The notes: generated by a model from the sequence alone, not told the origin. A stretch of DNA of 64,000 nucleotides from Paracidovorax konjaci (GCF_900112675.1 NZ_FOMQ01000003.1:124001-188000); one strand, 5' to 3'. Counted from the first letter of the stretch, positions 1 to 11,732 are shown. Translations and numbers: made by a program.

Positions 1-134
1 GACATCTGCGGGATTCTACGGGGGGCGAACGCCCTGACGGTGCTCATCCGTTCCCTTAGCATGCAAGAGCCCTCCGGCGCCACGTACCTCCACGGGCCGC
101 CGCGGATCGGCAAAGACCTCCGTAGGACTCGTCC

Positions 135-1754
135 ATGACCACCGCACACCGGCCTTCTATGGGCATCTCCCGGCGCCTGGGCCTTCTCATCGGCTGCGCC
201 CTGCTCGGCATCGCACTCATCACGGTCATCCTTCTCGCTTCCGAGAAGGATTTGATCATGGAGGAGCGCAAGAACAGCGTCCGCCAGAACGTGGAAGCCG
301 CCCACAGCCTTGTCGCGCATTACCACGCGCTCTCCACGCAGGGCAAGCTCACCGACGCCCAGGCACGCCAGATGGCCCAGGACAGCCTGCGCTCGATGCG
401 CTACAGCGGCAATGAATATTTCTGGATCAACGACATGCAACCCGTCATGGTGATGCACCCGATCCGGCCCGAACTGGAGGGCAAGAATCTCTCGGAGAAC
501 AAGGACCCTACCGGTCTGCGCCTTTTCGTGGCCTTCGTCGATGCGGTCAAGCGCCAGGGCGCGGATTTCGTTCTCTACATGTGGCCCAAGCCAGGAAGCA
601 CGGACCCGGTGCTCAAAGTTTCCTACGTCAAGGGATTCGCCCCGTGGAACTGGGTCGTGGGTTCGGGCGTGTACGTGGACACGGTGGCATCCACCGTCAA
701 TGCACGCATCTTGAAGTTCGGACTGGCTGCGCTCGCACTGGCAGTGGCGTTGCTGGGCGTGGGCCTGCTGCTGGCACGCGGACTGCTTCGAGACCTGGGC
801 GGGGAGCCCGGAGAAGCCACCGACATCAGCAGCCGCATGGCCGCGGGCGATCTTTCCATGCACATTCCACTGAAGCCGGCCGACCGCTCCAGCCTGCTGC
901 ATGGCATGGAGCGCATGCGCCAGAGCATCGCCCACATCGTGGGCGAAGTCCGCACCAGCACCCAGTCCATCGCCAACGCATCCGCAGAGATCGCTGCGGG
1001 CAACCATGACCTGTCCGCGCGCACCGAGCAACAGGCCAGTTCGCTCCAGCAGACCGCGGCGTCCATGGAGCAACTCACCAGCACCGTGCGACAGAATGCG
1101 GAGCATGCCCGCCATGCCGCGGGGCTGGCACGCACGGCCTCGGAAGTGGCCCAGCGCGGCGGCGCGGTGGTGAGCCAGGTCGTGACCACCATGGGCGATG
1201 TGAACGCATCGTCGCGCCGGATCGTCGACATCATCGGCGTGATCGATTCCATCGCCTTCCAGACGAACATCCTGGCGCTCAACGCCGCCGTGGAAGCCGC
1301 CCGCGCGGGCGAGCAGGGCCGGGGTTTCGCTGTCGTCGCGGCGGAAGTGCGCGGCCTTGCCCACCGCTCGGCCGCTGCCGCCAAGGAGATCAAGCAGTTG
1401 ATCGATACGTCGGTCCAGCAGGTGGGAGAAGGCTCCCGGCTCGTGGACCAGGCCGGCAGCACGATGGCCGAGGTGGTGGACAGCGTCCGGCAGGTTGCAG
1501 GCCTCATCCAGGACATCGCCACGGCCAACCATGAACAGTCCTCGGGCATCGACCAGATCAATGTGGCCGTGACCCACATGGACCAGGCCACTCAGCAGAA
1601 CGCTGCCCTGGTGGAGGAAGCGGCGGCGGCGGCCCAATCCCTCACGGCACAGGCGGCCAAACTCGAGCAGTTGGTGGACGTGTTCAAGATCACCGGAGCC
1701 GTACCCGGGAATTTGGCCGGGGACCCTCCAGGCATTGGGTACAATCGCCGCTGA
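135..1754 (+). CDS. Methyl-accepting chemotaxis protein (Cache type)
   Basis: A 539-residue inner-membrane chemoreceptor that would pass ligand binding to the CheA/CheW array. Visible parts in order: first membrane helix at about residues 14-34, a periplasmic single-Cache-like region ([16 protein letters not shown]) to about 190, a second membrane helix at about 194-216, a HAMP segment, then a long coiled-coil signalling domain. The conserved hairpin tip ([20 protein letters not shown]) lies near residues 370-395. There is no NWETF-like CheR tether at the C-terminus. The ATG at 135 follows a weak TAGGAC ribosome site. Nothing recognisable lies in bases 1-134. The stop codon overlaps the first bases of the SRP RNA gene. 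The ligand cannot be read from sequence. Confidence 0.95.
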   Translation: MTTAHRPSMGISRRLGLLIGCALLGIALITVILLASEKDLIMEERKNSVRQNVEAAHSLVAHYHALSTQGKLTDAQARQMAQDSLRSMRYSGNEYFWINDMQPVMVMHPIRPELEGKNLSENKDPTGLRLFVAFVDAVKRQGADFVLYMWPKPGSTDPVLKVSYVKGFAPWNWVVGSGVYVDTVASTVNARILKFGLAALALAVALLGVGLLLARGLLRDLGGEPGEATDISSRMAAGDLSMHIPLKPADRSSLLHGMERMRQSIAHIVGEVRTSTQSIANASAEIAAGNHDLSARTEQQASSLQQTAASMEQLTSTVRQNAEHARHAAGLARTASEVAQRGGAVVSQVVTTMGDVNASSRRIVDIIGVIDSIAFQTNILALNAAVEAARAGEQGRGFAVVAAEVRGLAHRSAAAAKEIKQLIDTSVQQVGEGSRLVDQAGSTMAEVVDSVRQVAGLIQDIATANHEQSSGIDQINVAVTHMDQATQQNAALVEEAAAAAQSLTAQAAKLEQLVDVFKITGAVPGNLAGDPPGIGYNRR

Positions 1755-1846
1755 CGGGCCTCCCCGCATGGGGAAGCGGCCAACCGGGTCAGGTGGGGAA
1801 CCAAGCAGCCCTAACCGTGGAGCCAGTGCCGGGGGTAAGGCTCGTC
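1753..1846 (+). ncRNA. ffs: Signal recognition particle 4.5S RNA
   Basis: The SRP core is present: GTCAGGTGGGGAACCAAGCA at 1788-1807, with the GGAA tetraloop and the asymmetric-loop sequence AGCAGCC that bind Ffh. The outer ends pair: GACGGGCC at 1753-1760 with GGCTCGTC at 1839-1846, and CCCCG with GGGGG further in. The predicted length is about 94 nt, as in other short bacterial SRP RNAs. A -10 element TACAAT at 1740-1745 sits 7 bases before the 5' end, inside the last codons of the chemoreceptor gene; I see no good -35. The product guides membrane-protein ribosomes to FtsY. Exact ends are estimated from pairing. Confidence 0.9.
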
Positions 1847-1984
1847 AACTTCTTCTTTCGCAGGCCCGTGGCATCCGCCACGCGCGCAGGCAGCATGGAG
1901 CGAAATGGATATTTCGCCTCCCCGATTCCACAGACTCTCACCCCTCCGGCGTGGCCCTGCCGGCCGCGCCGAAGTGCATGCCGG

Positions 1985-3373
1985 TCACACCCGCATGGGC
2001 TGCACCTCTTCCAGCCACTTCAGCACACCCTGCCCTGCCGCAAAGCCGGTCGCCATGCATGCAGAAAGCAGGTATCCGCCGGTGGGCGCTTCCCAGTCCA
2101 GCATCTCGCCCGCGCAGAACACGCCCGGCCAGGCCGCCAGCATCAACGTGGCATCCAGCGCTTCGAACGCGACACCACCGGCCGTGCTGATGGCCTCGTC
2201 CAGAGGGCGCGCAGACACCACGGTGACCGGCAGCGCCTTGATCGCATGCGCCAGCGCCCGGCTGTCCTGCAGACCATCCTTGCCCAGTTGCTCGTAGAGG
2301 AGAGCCGCCTTGATGCCTTCCAGGCCCAGGCGGCTCTTGAGATGGCTGCTCAGGCTGCGGGAGCCACGGGGGTGGCGCACCTCTTTCTCCACCCGCTCGG
2401 GGGTATGGTCCGGCAACAGATCGAGCATGAAAGTGGCGTGTCCATGGGCCGCAATCTCGTCGCGCAGAAGCGCCGAAACCGCATAGACCAGGCTGCCCTC
2501 GATGCCTGAAGCAGTGGCCACGAATTCGCCTCGGCGATGGAAGGCTCGGCCCTGGCTGTCCGTGAAATGCAGCGCCACCGACTTGAATGGCTGACCGGCG
2601 AATCGCTCCTTGAAGTGCGGCGTCCAGCCCACGGGAGCCGTGCTTTCCCGCCCGATGAGCGCGTCCAGAAACTCCCTGCGCGTCTCGTCAGCCGGAGCGC
2701 CAGGACCCAGCACGTCGAATCCGCAATTGGCAGGCAGCAGTGGCGCCACCTGTACCCCGCGCCCCGCCAGCCAGGGAACCCATGCCCCATCGGAGCCCAG
2801 GCGCTGCCAGCTGGCTCCGCCCATCGCCAGCACAACGGCGCCCGCTTTGACATCCACCACTCCGGAAGGTGCGGCAAAGCGCAGCACGTGCCCGCTCCGG
2901 CCGCCGCCAGCGCCTTCGATGCCGTCAGCCGGCCCCTGCCAGCGGTGGCGCATGTGGAATTGCACGCCCATCCCGCGCAGACGGTGCAGCCAGGCCCGCA
3001 GTAGCGGGGCTGCTTTCATATCCGACGGGAAAACCCGGCCCGATGTACCCACGAAAGTTTCTACACCCAGGCCACGCGCCCACTCCTGCAACGCCTCGGG
3101 ACCGAACTTCTCCAACAACGGCTTCAGCACGGATGCCCGCGCGCCAAATCGCTCGACGAAAGGTCCGAAGGGTTCGGAGTGGGTCAAATTGAGACCGCCT
3201 TTGCCTGCCAGCAGGAACTTGCGCCCCACGGACGGCATGGCATCGAACACATGCACTGCCAGGCCACGGCCCGCCAGGGTCTCGGCAGCCATCAGGCCTG
3301 CCGGTCCGCCGCCGATCACGGCAACATCACAGTGCGGATAGGCGGCGGCAGGCGCCGGAGCGGAAAAAGACAT
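1985..3373 (-). CDS. BaiN/YhiN-family FAD-dependent oxidoreductase
   Basis: A 462-residue flavoprotein of the HI0933/BaiN family (aminoacetone oxidase-like or NAD(P)/FAD-dependent oxidoreductase). The N-terminal dinucleotide fold has GGGPAGLMAAE at about residues 20-30 and the family signature GRKFLLAGKGGLNLTHSE at about 50-67. The end has the second FAD contact FCAGEMLDWEAPTGGYLL. The open frame extends far upstream, but that stretch is shadow of the neighbouring helicase gene; the ATG at 3371-3373 gives the family's normal N-terminus. It lies 56 bases after the helicase gene on the same strand. The physiological substrate is unknown for most members. Confidence 0.9.
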   Translation of the reverse strand: MSFSAPAPAAAYPHCDVAVIGGGPAGLMAAETLAGRGLAVHVFDAMPSVGRKFLLAGKGGLNLTHSEPFGPFVERFGARASVLKPLLEKFGPEALQEWARGLGVETFVGTSGRVFPSDMKAAPLLRAWLHRLRGMGVQFHMRHRWQGPADGIEGAGGGRSGHVLRFAAPSGVVDVKAGAVVLAMGGASWQRLGSDGAWVPWLAGRGVQVAPLLPANCGFDVLGPGAPADETRREFLDALIGRESTAPVGWTPHFKERFAGQPFKSVALHFTDSQGRAFHRRGEFVATASGIEGSLVYAVSALLRDEIAAHGHATFMLDLLPDHTPERVEKEVRHPRGSRSLSSHLKSRLGLEGIKAALLYEQLGKDGLQDSRALAHAIKALPVTVVSARPLDEAISTAGGVAFEALDATLMLAAWPGVFCAGEMLDWEAPTGGYLLSACMATGFAAGQGVLKWLEEVQPMRV

Positions 3374-3429
3374 ATCGATGCAATCGGTTGGCAGGTGGAA
3401 TCTGGCGGGGGCACACCACGGTGCGCAGC

Positions 3430-6400
3430 TCAGTCGAAGAGCGAGCCTTGCGCGGGCCCGTCTGCAGGAATCGGCGCCGGGGCTGGTGGAGCCGGGGTGG
3501 GCGATGGTAAGGGCTCGGCAGGCGGCACCAATCCGGCATCGGTATTTTCTCGGGCGGAGTCCACCTCGACCATGCGCCCATCGCCTGTCAGGAAAGCGGC
3601 GCGAACCGGGCTCCCCTGGACCTGGGCCAGCATGGCCGTCCGATAGCGGCGCAATTGCGCAACCAGTTCCGGCTGGCGCTCGGGATCGGCGGCGCTCTTG
3701 TAGTCGAGCACCCACCATTCGGGCGCATGGCCAGGGTGGGCACGGCACCGCACCAAACGGTCGATGCGCAAGGTTTGCCCCATATGGACGATGGGGGCTT
3801 CGTCCATTGCGAGATCGATGCGGGAACGGTCCCATGCCCAGGCGCCCTCGCCTTCGAGAATGTGGCCGGCCATCGCGGCGGCACGTTCGGCTTGTTCTGC
3901 CGGCAGCTCGAAATCCCTCGCGAGCTGCAGGAGGCGCGCGGATGACCAATGCAAACCCTGCGACACCGCAGCGTTCTCGGAAAAGCCAGCCTGTTCCAGC
4001 AACTGGTGCATGGCCTCACCCTGGCGCGCGACCAGACTGGAGGCGTTGCGTGTCTTCGCTGGAGATGCCTCCGCCCCCTGGTTCGACAAGGGCCTGGACG
4101 CATCCGCAACCGTCAGGTGAGCGTCCGGCAACACGGGTGTCGCCCCCCATCCCGGCAATTCGGGAAGCTGCGCGGTGCCCGGAGCGCTTTCCATGCCTGC
4201 AGGAGTTGCAGGCCCGGGGCCGTCCGCATCAGAAGCCAGAGGAGCCACCCGGTTCCACCAACTGCCCGGTGCCGACTGGGTGAAACGCACACAGGACAGC
4301 GCCAGGCAGTGGCGTGCACGGGTCATCGCCACGTAGAGGGTATTGAGTTCCTCCCGCAAGCGTTCCGCCTGCTCTGCGGCCAGCGTATCCACGGCACTCG
4401 GAGGCGGTGACGATTCGCTCGCCAGGAAAATGAAACGCCGCGGCTCCGGGCTTTCGCCTGGCCAATCCACCAGCACCCCCATGGTTTCGGCTTTTTGCCC
4501 GCGGCTGTCGGTGTCCAGCAGCAGCACCGCATCCGCCTCCAGGCCTTTCGCGCCATGAATGGTCAGCAACCGCACAGCCTGCACATCGACCCGACCTGGA
4601 GCGCCATGGCCGGGACGCTTCAAGGCCCGCACGAAAGCGTAGGGAGTGAGGTAGCGGCCGCCGTCCTGCTGCAGTGCTGCCGACAGCAACGCGCGGAGAT
4701 TCGCCAGCATGCCGGGACGCAACGGTGCAGGCGCAGCTGCAGCGTACCGTGCGAGGACATCCCGGTGCTGATAGATCGCGTGAAGGGCATCGTGCGGCGG
4801 CCATTGCTCCACCCATCCACGGTACAGATTCAAATCGGCCGACAGCTGCGGGATTTCTTCGTCCAACAGCCCATCTTTCGATAGCAGATCAAACCAACTC
4901 GGCAACCGGCTCTCGTGGTCATTGGTGGCGTTTTGCGCGGCCTGTCGACGGGCTGCAGCAATGCGCACCAGCAAGCTGTCTTCCAGGCCAAACAGCGGCG
5001 AACGCAGTGCCCGCGCCATCGACAGGTCATGACCGGGAGACAGCAATGCATCCAGCAAGGCCACGACGTCCTGGACCTCCGGTGCTTCGCACAGTTCGGA
5101 TTTCTCCGGCTGAACGCAAGGAATGTGCAAGTCCCGCAGAGCGTCCTGCATCGCCGTCAGGCGGTCCCGCTTGCGCGCAAGCACCATGATTTCGCGCGGC
5201 GGTGTGCCGCTCGCCATTCGCTCCGCGACCCAGCGGGCGGCCTGTTGGCATTCGCGCATGCGCAGGGTTTCTTCCGCTTCGTGGCGCGGCTGCTCCAGGC
5301 TGTCGCGCCATGCCATCGGGTCGGGAAGGGGTTGCGAAGCCGGCGCTTCGCCATTGTCTTCGTCGAAGACAGGTGGCAGGCGCACCAGGCCTCCGGCGTC
5401 ACCCGATTCCGTCGTATGGTTGCGAAATCCTGCGTACTCGCCCTGTGCCTGCGCCGTCCCCATGACGGTATTCACTGCGGCGATCACATCCACGGCATTG
5501 CGGCGCGTGTGATCGCAGGCCAGGAGATCACCCATCAGACCCTGCCGCACGAAAGCCTGCGCCGCGCGAAACACCTGCGGCTCGGCACGGCGGAAGCGGT
5601 AAATGCTCTGCTTGGGATCGCCCACGATGAATACGCTGGGGGGCCGGGCCCCTCCACCGCTGCCGACGTAGCCCGCCAGCCAGGCATGCAGGGCTTGCCA
5701 CTGCAACGGATTCGTGTCCTGGAACTCATCGATGAGCAGATGGCGCACGCGCGCATCCAGGCGCTCCTGCACCCAGCCGCTGAGCACCGGATCGGAGAGC
5801 ATCACGAGCGCAGTGCGTTCGACATCGTTCATGTCCACCCAGCCCCGTTCGCGCTTGAGTGCGGCAAAAGCAGCGACCAGCGCCCGGGTGAGCCGCGCCA
5901 TTCGCTGCTGGTGCAGCCATGCTTCATGCTGCTGCCGCGCCAGGCACAGTGGCTGCAACTCCCGCTCGGCCTCCTGTGCGGCTGCGAATTTCTCCAGATT
6001 CCGGGTGAGCCGATCCTCCTTCCCAACGAACAGGGCACGTCGCAATGCGTCCAACCGTGCTTCGAGATCCTCCGTATCGAAGAACGCAGCGACGACAGCG
6101 GCCGCGGCTTTCTGAGGGGTCTTGTTGGACTCCGCTCCCAACGCGGCAGCCCAACCGAGCCAGCGTGCACGGCAAGCTTCGCCGGCCAATGCCTGTGCGG
6201 GATGCTCCAGTGCAGACAGCTCCGGCCACCGCACCTGGAATGGGGGCACGGAGGCATCCACCACGCCGCCGGCTTCCGCCAGTTCGAACTCCACACGCTT
6301 GGCCAATGCCGATTCCAACGCTTTACGCGTCTGGGAACGGCCGTGCCGCGCTACCGATAGCGTGTAGTCCGCATGCAGGCCCTCCTCCGCGATGACCTTC

Positions 6401-6942
6401 CGCAAGAAGAGCGGCCAGACCTGGCGGACGGCCTCGGCATCGTCTTGGAGCAGCTCGTAATGCACGGGCAGGCCGCGCGACTGCAGCACCGCGATGGGGG
6501 CCGTTCCCAGCAGGGCAGCGAACCAGCTGTGGAAAGTGCGTATCTGCACGGGGCGGCCGGCACCGAGCAGATGGAGAAACAGTCCCTGCAAGCGTGCGCA
6601 CTCCGCATCCGAAGCGTCCGCAATGCCTCGTGCCGCGAGCTCTTTTCTCAAGGCCTGCAACGGTCGGCGGGAAAAATCTCCGAGCCACTCCTGCAACCGT
6701 TGCCGCATCTCGCCTGCGGCTTTCTTGGTGAAGGTGATCGCGAGGATCTCGTGAGGCTCGCTGCCATTCAGCAAAGCGCGCAGGATCCGTGACACCAGCA
6801 TCCAGGTCTTACCCGCCCCTGCGCAAGCCTCCACGGCCACACTGCGATCCGGGTCGCAGGCGATGGCGTAGAACGCTTCGCGGCTGACCGAGCGGCCATT
6901 GTGTTCATAGGCGGCTGATGGGGCATGCAGCGGCTCATTCAT
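3430..6942 (-). CDS. AddA-like UvrD-family helicase/nuclease
   Basis: A 1170-residue SF1A helicase fused to a C-terminal nuclease, resembling the AddA subunit of AddAB double-strand-break resection enzymes. Walker A (AGAGKT) is at about residues 43-48, Walker B with the UvrD signature (LLIDEFQDTNPLQW) near 404, the DPKQSIYRFR motif follows, and LYVAMTRARHCL lies late in the helicase core. The PD-(D/E)XK nuclease motif VLDYKSA is near 1077. The protein ends SLFD, common in this family. Its start overlaps the 3' end of the AddB-like gene by 8 bases, so the two are probably co-translated and form one complex. Confidence 0.92.
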   Translation of the reverse strand: MNEPLHAPSAAYEHNGRSVSREAFYAIACDPDRSVAVEACAGAGKTWMLVSRILRALLNGSEPHEILAITFTKKAAGEMRQRLQEWLGDFSRRPLQALRKELAARGIADASDAECARLQGLFLHLLGAGRPVQIRTFHSWFAALLGTAPIAVLQSRGLPVHYELLQDDAEAVRQVWPLFLRKVIAEEGLHADYTLSVARHGRSQTRKALESALAKRVEFELAEAGGVVDASVPPFQVRWPELSALEHPAQALAGEACRARWLGWAAALGAESNKTPQKAAAAVVAAFFDTEDLEARLDALRRALFVGKEDRLTRNLEKFAAAQEAERELQPLCLARQQHEAWLHQQRMARLTRALVAAFAALKRERGWVDMNDVERTALVMLSDPVLSGWVQERLDARVRHLLIDEFQDTNPLQWQALHAWLAGYVGSGGGARPPSVFIVGDPKQSIYRFRRAEPQVFRAAQAFVRQGLMGDLLACDHTRRNAVDVIAAVNTVMGTAQAQGEYAGFRNHTTESGDAGGLVRLPPVFDEDNGEAPASQPLPDPMAWRDSLEQPRHEAEETLRMRECQQAARWVAERMASGTPPREIMVLARKRDRLTAMQDALRDLHIPCVQPEKSELCEAPEVQDVVALLDALLSPGHDLSMARALRSPLFGLEDSLLVRIAAARRQAAQNATNDHESRLPSWFDLLSKDGLLDEEIPQLSADLNLYRGWVEQWPPHDALHAIYQHRDVLARYAAAAPAPLRPGMLANLRALLSAALQQDGGRYLTPYAFVRALKRPGHGAPGRVDVQAVRLLTIHGAKGLEADAVLLLDTDSRGQKAETMGVLVDWPGESPEPRRFIFLASESSPPPSAVDTLAAEQAERLREELNTLYVAMTRARHCLALSCVRFTQSAPGSWWNRVAPLASDADGPGPATPAGMESAPGTAQLPELPGWGATPVLPDAHLTVADASRPLSNQGAEASPAKTRNASSLVARQGEAMHQLLEQAGFSENAAVSQGLHWSSARLLQLARDFELPAEQAERAAAMAGHILEGEGAWAWDRSRIDLAMDEAPIVHMGQTLRIDRLVRCRAHPGHAPEWWVLDYKSAADPERQPELVAQLRRYRTAMLAQVQGSPVRAAFLTGDGRMVEVDSARENTDAGLVPPAEPLPSPTPAPPAPAPIPADGPAQGSLFD

Positions 6943-9562
6943 GCCAGAAGTCCTTTCGGCACAGCCCCCGTGCGGCACAGTAGTCGCACACGGCCCCTTC
7001 GCCGAGCGCGGGCATCTCCGCGCCCTGTGCGATGCGCTCGAAGTCGTGCAGGATGCCTTCGACAAGCTGATCGCGCAGCGACACGATGTCCGGCTGCTCG
7101 AAGCTGCGAGTCTCGCCGCGCTCACCCACGTTGACATACATCGCCCGCAGGGTGTCGTCACCGAGCAGCGCAGCATAAAAGGCCAGTTGCGAGTCCTCCG
7201 TTCCAGCTGAAATGCGCCGCCGCGTGACGGCCTCGTTCTCGGTCTTGTAGTCGATGACCACCCTCGCTGGCGGTTCTCCAGGCACGTCCGATGGCACCGC
7301 ATCCACGCGGTCCAGCGTACCGATGAGCTGCACAGGACCCAACGGTTGCACGCAGCGCCTCTCGGCGTCCAAAAAACGCCCCCCCCGGGCTTCATGCTCC
7401 GTCAACCAATGCAAGTAACCTTCACGCAGTGCCGGCCAACCCGCGGAAAACGGCAGGAATTCCGCTGGCGAGAGGCGGTAGGCACGCGTAGCGGCCTGTG
7501 CTGCCGCATCGAGCAGCACCCGCCGGCCGTCCACGTTGTCCACCGGCATGTTGCCCAACGTTTCGTGGAAATGCTGCAGCACTGCGTGGAGCCAATTCCC
7601 GAAGTCGCGCTTATCCACATCGGTGCCCAGTTCGTCCGACTCCTGCAGTCCCAAGAGGCGCAGAGCAAAAAACCGGTAGGGACAGTGGCGGAGGTCTGAA
7701 TACGCCGATGACGAAAGCCGCATCAAAGGCAATGCGTCACCCGCAGGGCGCGGCATCCGTACCGGCTCCACCGGCACCTCACGCACCTCCCGCGGATCGG
7801 AAGCGTCCGAGCCGACACCTGCCGCTTGCAGCCCGAGCACCAAGGGACTGGCCAGCAGCGGCTCGCCACCATCGTCTCCCATACGCCAGAGCACATCGGC
7901 TTTCGGCACGGAAAGGGCATGCGCCCATGCGGCGCGCTGCGCTCTCTCCAGCGCCTCGCGCACCGGCAAGCCAAGGCCCACACGTTGGGCATTTGTCCAC
8001 GCCCCTGAAGGCTCCGGCGCTGCCTGCAATCGCTTTTCGTCACAGCCGGCTGCAACCAGCGCCGCGAAAGGCCTCGCCAGCATCTGCTGCAGTGGCACGA
8101 CCACGATCTGGGGAGCCCCCTCGCCGTCCAGATCCGGGCGGAACCGGCCCGCCTCGAGCACCTCGTCCACCCACTGCGCAAACTCCGTGAGCGTGAGCGG
8201 GCGACCCGAACGATCCAATCCTTCCCATTCCTGCTGGTGCACGGCATCCAGCCGCAGTTCAGCCACGATGCGCAGGCCTGCATCATCCAACTGCAGACGA
8301 TCCCACTGTTGCGTGGACTGCAGCAAGGACCGCAAAGCCACCAACCATCCCGAAAGATCGCGGCCCGCCTGCATGGACTCCCTCCAGCCTTCGGCCTGGC
8401 GAACCAGCGCATGCCAGAAGGTCGCACCACTGCCTGTTTTGTCGGTCTCGGAAGAATCCGGTACAGCCGCGTTCTCCTCGCTTGCAGCCAGCACGGCCGC
8501 AAGCCATCCTCCGTTGCCCGAGCTGCGCAGCCAACGCTCCAGCAGCCTGAGGGTCTCAGGATCTGCGGCCGGCGCATGCTTCAGCCAGTCGAGCATTTCG
8601 TCGCCCGAGGCATGCCACTCACATGCTCGCAGCGCCACCATGACATGGGCGCCGGCCCGTGTCGTCGACAGCGTCCACCCGTTTTCGTCATGCACCGTCA
8701 CGCCCTGCCCTACCAGCAGGGCACTGATGCGGCGCGTTAGGGCACGGTCGATCGCCGCCAGCGCGACGGGCACCTGGCCTTGATTGATGTGCCGCAAAAC
8801 GCAGGCAGTGGCGCGCTGCGCTTCGTCTTCCGAGTCTGCGGCTGTGTGGAATGCGATCTCAGGCGACCGCACCGCCTCGGTCACTCCCGGCCCCTGTTCG
8901 CGCCACAGCGGCAAGACACAGGCATGGTCCGCAGGCCACTGCGCGCACAGGGCATGCGCCAGCGGGTCTGGTTGAAATCCGTCGAGGATCACCAATGCAG
9001 GAGTCATGGCCCGCACGTGCGCGCTGAAAAGCACATCTGTGGCATGCCGCGTTGTAGCCACCCATTCCAGCGCGATGCGCGCGACGGCCGCCTCATAACG
9101 CAACACGGCGCCATCCCCTGCAGGAAGGAGAAATTCGCGTGCGTCCGCGACCCACGACGCACGATCTGGAGGCGGAACGGAGGCCACCACCGGCGCCAGT
9201 TGGCAGGCAGCCTCCAGCAAAGGACCTGCCAGCACCTCCCGCTGATCGCCCAGGCCCGCGCGGTCGAGCAGTGAACGCGCCGTGAGCGTATCCCGTGCAG
9301 CGTCCAGCGCCAGGTCATCTCCTTCCGGCACGAAAGGGGCCATGCGAGCAGCCCAATTGCGCGTGGTTTCGAAGCGTGGAGAGAGTCCGTCTGGAAAGGC
9401 ACGCGCCCATCGCCGCTGGGCTTCGCCCATGAGTTGGGCATAGGGGACCAGCACGACCAGCATGCCAGCGGGTATGCGCAGCCCCTGGACCAGGCCATGA
9501 ATACGTTGAATGGACGACTCCCATACCGCGTCCAGCGCATCGGAATTCGCTATGACTGTCAT
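6935..9562 (-). CDS. AddB-like PD-(D/E)XK Fe-S nuclease
   Basis: An 875-residue partner of the downstream AddA-like helicase. The N-terminal helicase-like part has no Walker A motif, as expected for an AddB-type scaffold. The C-terminal nuclease has VVIDYKTE near residue 771. It is framed by four cysteines placed like an AddB iron-sulfur staple: [10 protein letters not shown] near 626 and [10 protein letters not shown] near 859-868. I chose the ATG at 9560-9562 (MTVIANSD) because the extra 17 residues from a GTG at 9613 look unconserved. The shorter length than Bacillus AddB suggests the betaproteobacterial variant. The 15-base palindrome at 9550-9564 overlaps this start codon. Confidence 0.87.
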   Translation of the reverse strand: MTVIANSDALDAVWESSIQRIHGLVQGLRIPAGMLVVLVPYAQLMGEAQRRWARAFPDGLSPRFETTRNWAARMAPFVPEGDDLALDAARDTLTARSLLDRAGLGDQREVLAGPLLEAACQLAPVVASVPPPDRASWVADAREFLLPAGDGAVLRYEAAVARIALEWVATTRHATDVLFSAHVRAMTPALVILDGFQPDPLAHALCAQWPADHACVLPLWREQGPGVTEAVRSPEIAFHTAADSEDEAQRATACVLRHINQGQVPVALAAIDRALTRRISALLVGQGVTVHDENGWTLSTTRAGAHVMVALRACEWHASGDEMLDWLKHAPAADPETLRLLERWLRSSGNGGWLAAVLAASEENAAVPDSSETDKTGSGATFWHALVRQAEGWRESMQAGRDLSGWLVALRSLLQSTQQWDRLQLDDAGLRIVAELRLDAVHQQEWEGLDRSGRPLTLTEFAQWVDEVLEAGRFRPDLDGEGAPQIVVVPLQQMLARPFAALVAAGCDEKRLQAAPEPSGAWTNAQRVGLGLPVREALERAQRAAWAHALSVPKADVLWRMGDDGGEPLLASPLVLGLQAAGVGSDASDPREVREVPVEPVRMPRPAGDALPLMRLSSSAYSDLRHCPYRFFALRLLGLQESDELGTDVDKRDFGNWLHAVLQHFHETLGNMPVDNVDGRRVLLDAAAQAATRAYRLSPAEFLPFSAGWPALREGYLHWLTEHEARGGRFLDAERRCVQPLGPVQLIGTLDRVDAVPSDVPGEPPARVVIDYKTENEAVTRRRISAGTEDSQLAFYAALLGDDTLRAMYVNVGERGETRSFEQPDIVSLRDQLVEGILHDFERIAQGAEMPALGEGAVCDYCAARGLCRKDFWHE

Positions 9563-9564
9563 AG
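9550..9564. promoter_or_regulatory. Palindrome over the AddB-like start codon
   Basis: CTATGAC-T-GTCATAG is a perfect 7-1-7 inverted repeat. It lies in the divergent region between the AddB-like gene and trxA and covers the chosen ATG of the former. Its form suits a dimeric repressor site, but no regulator is recognised and it does not match the LexA CTGT-N8-ACAG form. Confidence 0.35.
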
Positions 9565-9677
9565 CAGTGGAGTCGCCGCCCACGGCGCCAAGCGGGAAAT
9601 GTCTTTCTGTCACAATCCCACGACTTTATCCGCACCCCACAACACTTCACTTTCTTCGCATCCACAAGGAAAGCGCC

Positions 9678-10010
9678 ATGGCCAGCGAACTGATCAAACA
9701 TATCTCCGATGCCAGCTTCGAATCCGACGTGCTCCAACCCGGCAGTACGGTGCTGGTGGATTACTGGGCCGAATGGTGCGGCCCGTGCAAGATGATTGCC
9801 CCCATCCTGGATGAAGTGGCAGGCGCCTACCAGGGCAAACTCACAGTGGCCAAGATGAACGTGGACGAAAACCGCGAAGTGCCAGCCAAATTTGGAATCC
9901 GCGGTATCCCGACGCTGATGCTGTTCAAGAATGGACAATTGGCGGCCACCAAGGTCGGCGCGATGAGCAAGGCCCAATTGACGGCCTTCATCGACCAGCA
10001 ACTCGCCTGA
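9678..10010 (+). CDS. trxA: Thioredoxin
   Basis: A 110-residue cytoplasmic thiol-disulfide reductase, reduced by TrxB and serving ribonucleotide reductase, PAPS reductase and other targets. The active site WCGPC is at about residues 32-36, with the conserved KMNVDEN and cis-proline GIPTLM segments after it. The ATG at 9678 has a good AAGGAAAG ribosome site at 9666-9673; the longer frame upstream is not needed. It is divergent from the AddB-like gene, ends in an intrinsic terminator, and precedes rho, an order common in proteobacteria. Confidence 0.98.
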   Translation: MASELIKHISDASFESDVLQPGSTVLVDYWAEWCGPCKMIAPILDEVAGAYQGKLTVAKMNVDENREVPAKFGIRGIPTLMLFKNGQLAATKVGAMSKAQLTAFIDQQLA

Positions 10011-10031
10011 CCGCTTATCTTTATTTCTCAT

Positions 10032-10070
10032 CGGTGCCGAAGCCTCCGCGAGCTTCTGGCACCGTTTGTT
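10032..10070 (+). terminator. Intrinsic terminator after trxA
   Basis: CGGTGCC-GAAGC pairs with GCTTC-T-GGCACCG (one bulged T) around an 8-base loop, followed by TTTGTT. It separates trxA from rho. Confidence 0.8.
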
Positions 10071-10110
10071 TACCTCTCCGTGCCTCCATCGAGAGACACT
10101 CGCGAAGCCC

Positions 10111-10139
10111 TGATGAGCGGGCACTTTTCCTGTCATAAT
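10111..10139 (+). promoter_or_regulatory. Putative rho promoter
   Basis: CATAAT at 10134-10139 is a good -10, and a weak -35 TGATGA lies at 10111-10116 with a 17-base spacer. This leaves an untranslated leader of about 130 bases before rho, consistent with Rho's known autoregulation by termination in its own leader. No leader peptide is evident. Confidence 0.45.
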
Positions 10140-10277
10140 CCGCGCTGATCACCGGGCCAGCCCAGCATCGGCGGCCGGTCGCAGATCCTCAAGACCCGCC
10201 AAGGCACGCCTCGGGCAGCCCACGCGGCACGCGGTCTCCCCCTGAATTCATATTCACTCCGTTCCGGAGTCACCCCC

Positions 10278-11540
<1,263 letters not shown>

Positions 11541-11578
11541 GCCCCCTCCCCAGCGGCCACCTCGATGGCCCCCCCAAG

Positions 11579-11612
11579 AAGCCCCAGCGCGGCAATGCAA
11601 TGGGGCTTTTTT
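11579..11612 (+). terminator. Intrinsic terminator after rho
   Basis: AAGCCCCA (11579-11586) pairs with TGGGGCTT (11601-11608), loop of 14 bases, with a run of six T from 11607. A canonical Rho-independent terminator. Confidence 0.88.
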
Positions 11613-11723
11613 GTTGCCTGCGCCCCCCGTGCGGGGCCTGCAATCCCAGGTGCCAGGAAACAGGCCGGAACAAAGTGCAAGTGCCACCGCCTCGCCTCCA
11701 CAACTCGGCTCGCTCAGGGGATG

Positions 11724-11732
11724 TGCGATAAT
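11724..11732 (+). promoter_or_regulatory. Extended -10 promoter of the L31 gene
   Basis: TGCGATAAT at 11724-11732 is an extended -10 (TGn plus GATAAT), giving a leader of about 70 bases before the L31 start at 11811. No clear -35, as usual for extended -10 promoters. Confidence 0.5.

Noticed and set aside
3374-3949. Long N-terminal extension of the flavoprotein frame
   Set aside because: It is the antisense shadow of the helicase gene; the ATG at 3373 gives the normal family start.
6935-6942. Frameshift splitting one helicase-nuclease gene
   Set aside because: Both proteins are complete with proper ends, and an 8-base overlap is normal for coupled subunit genes.
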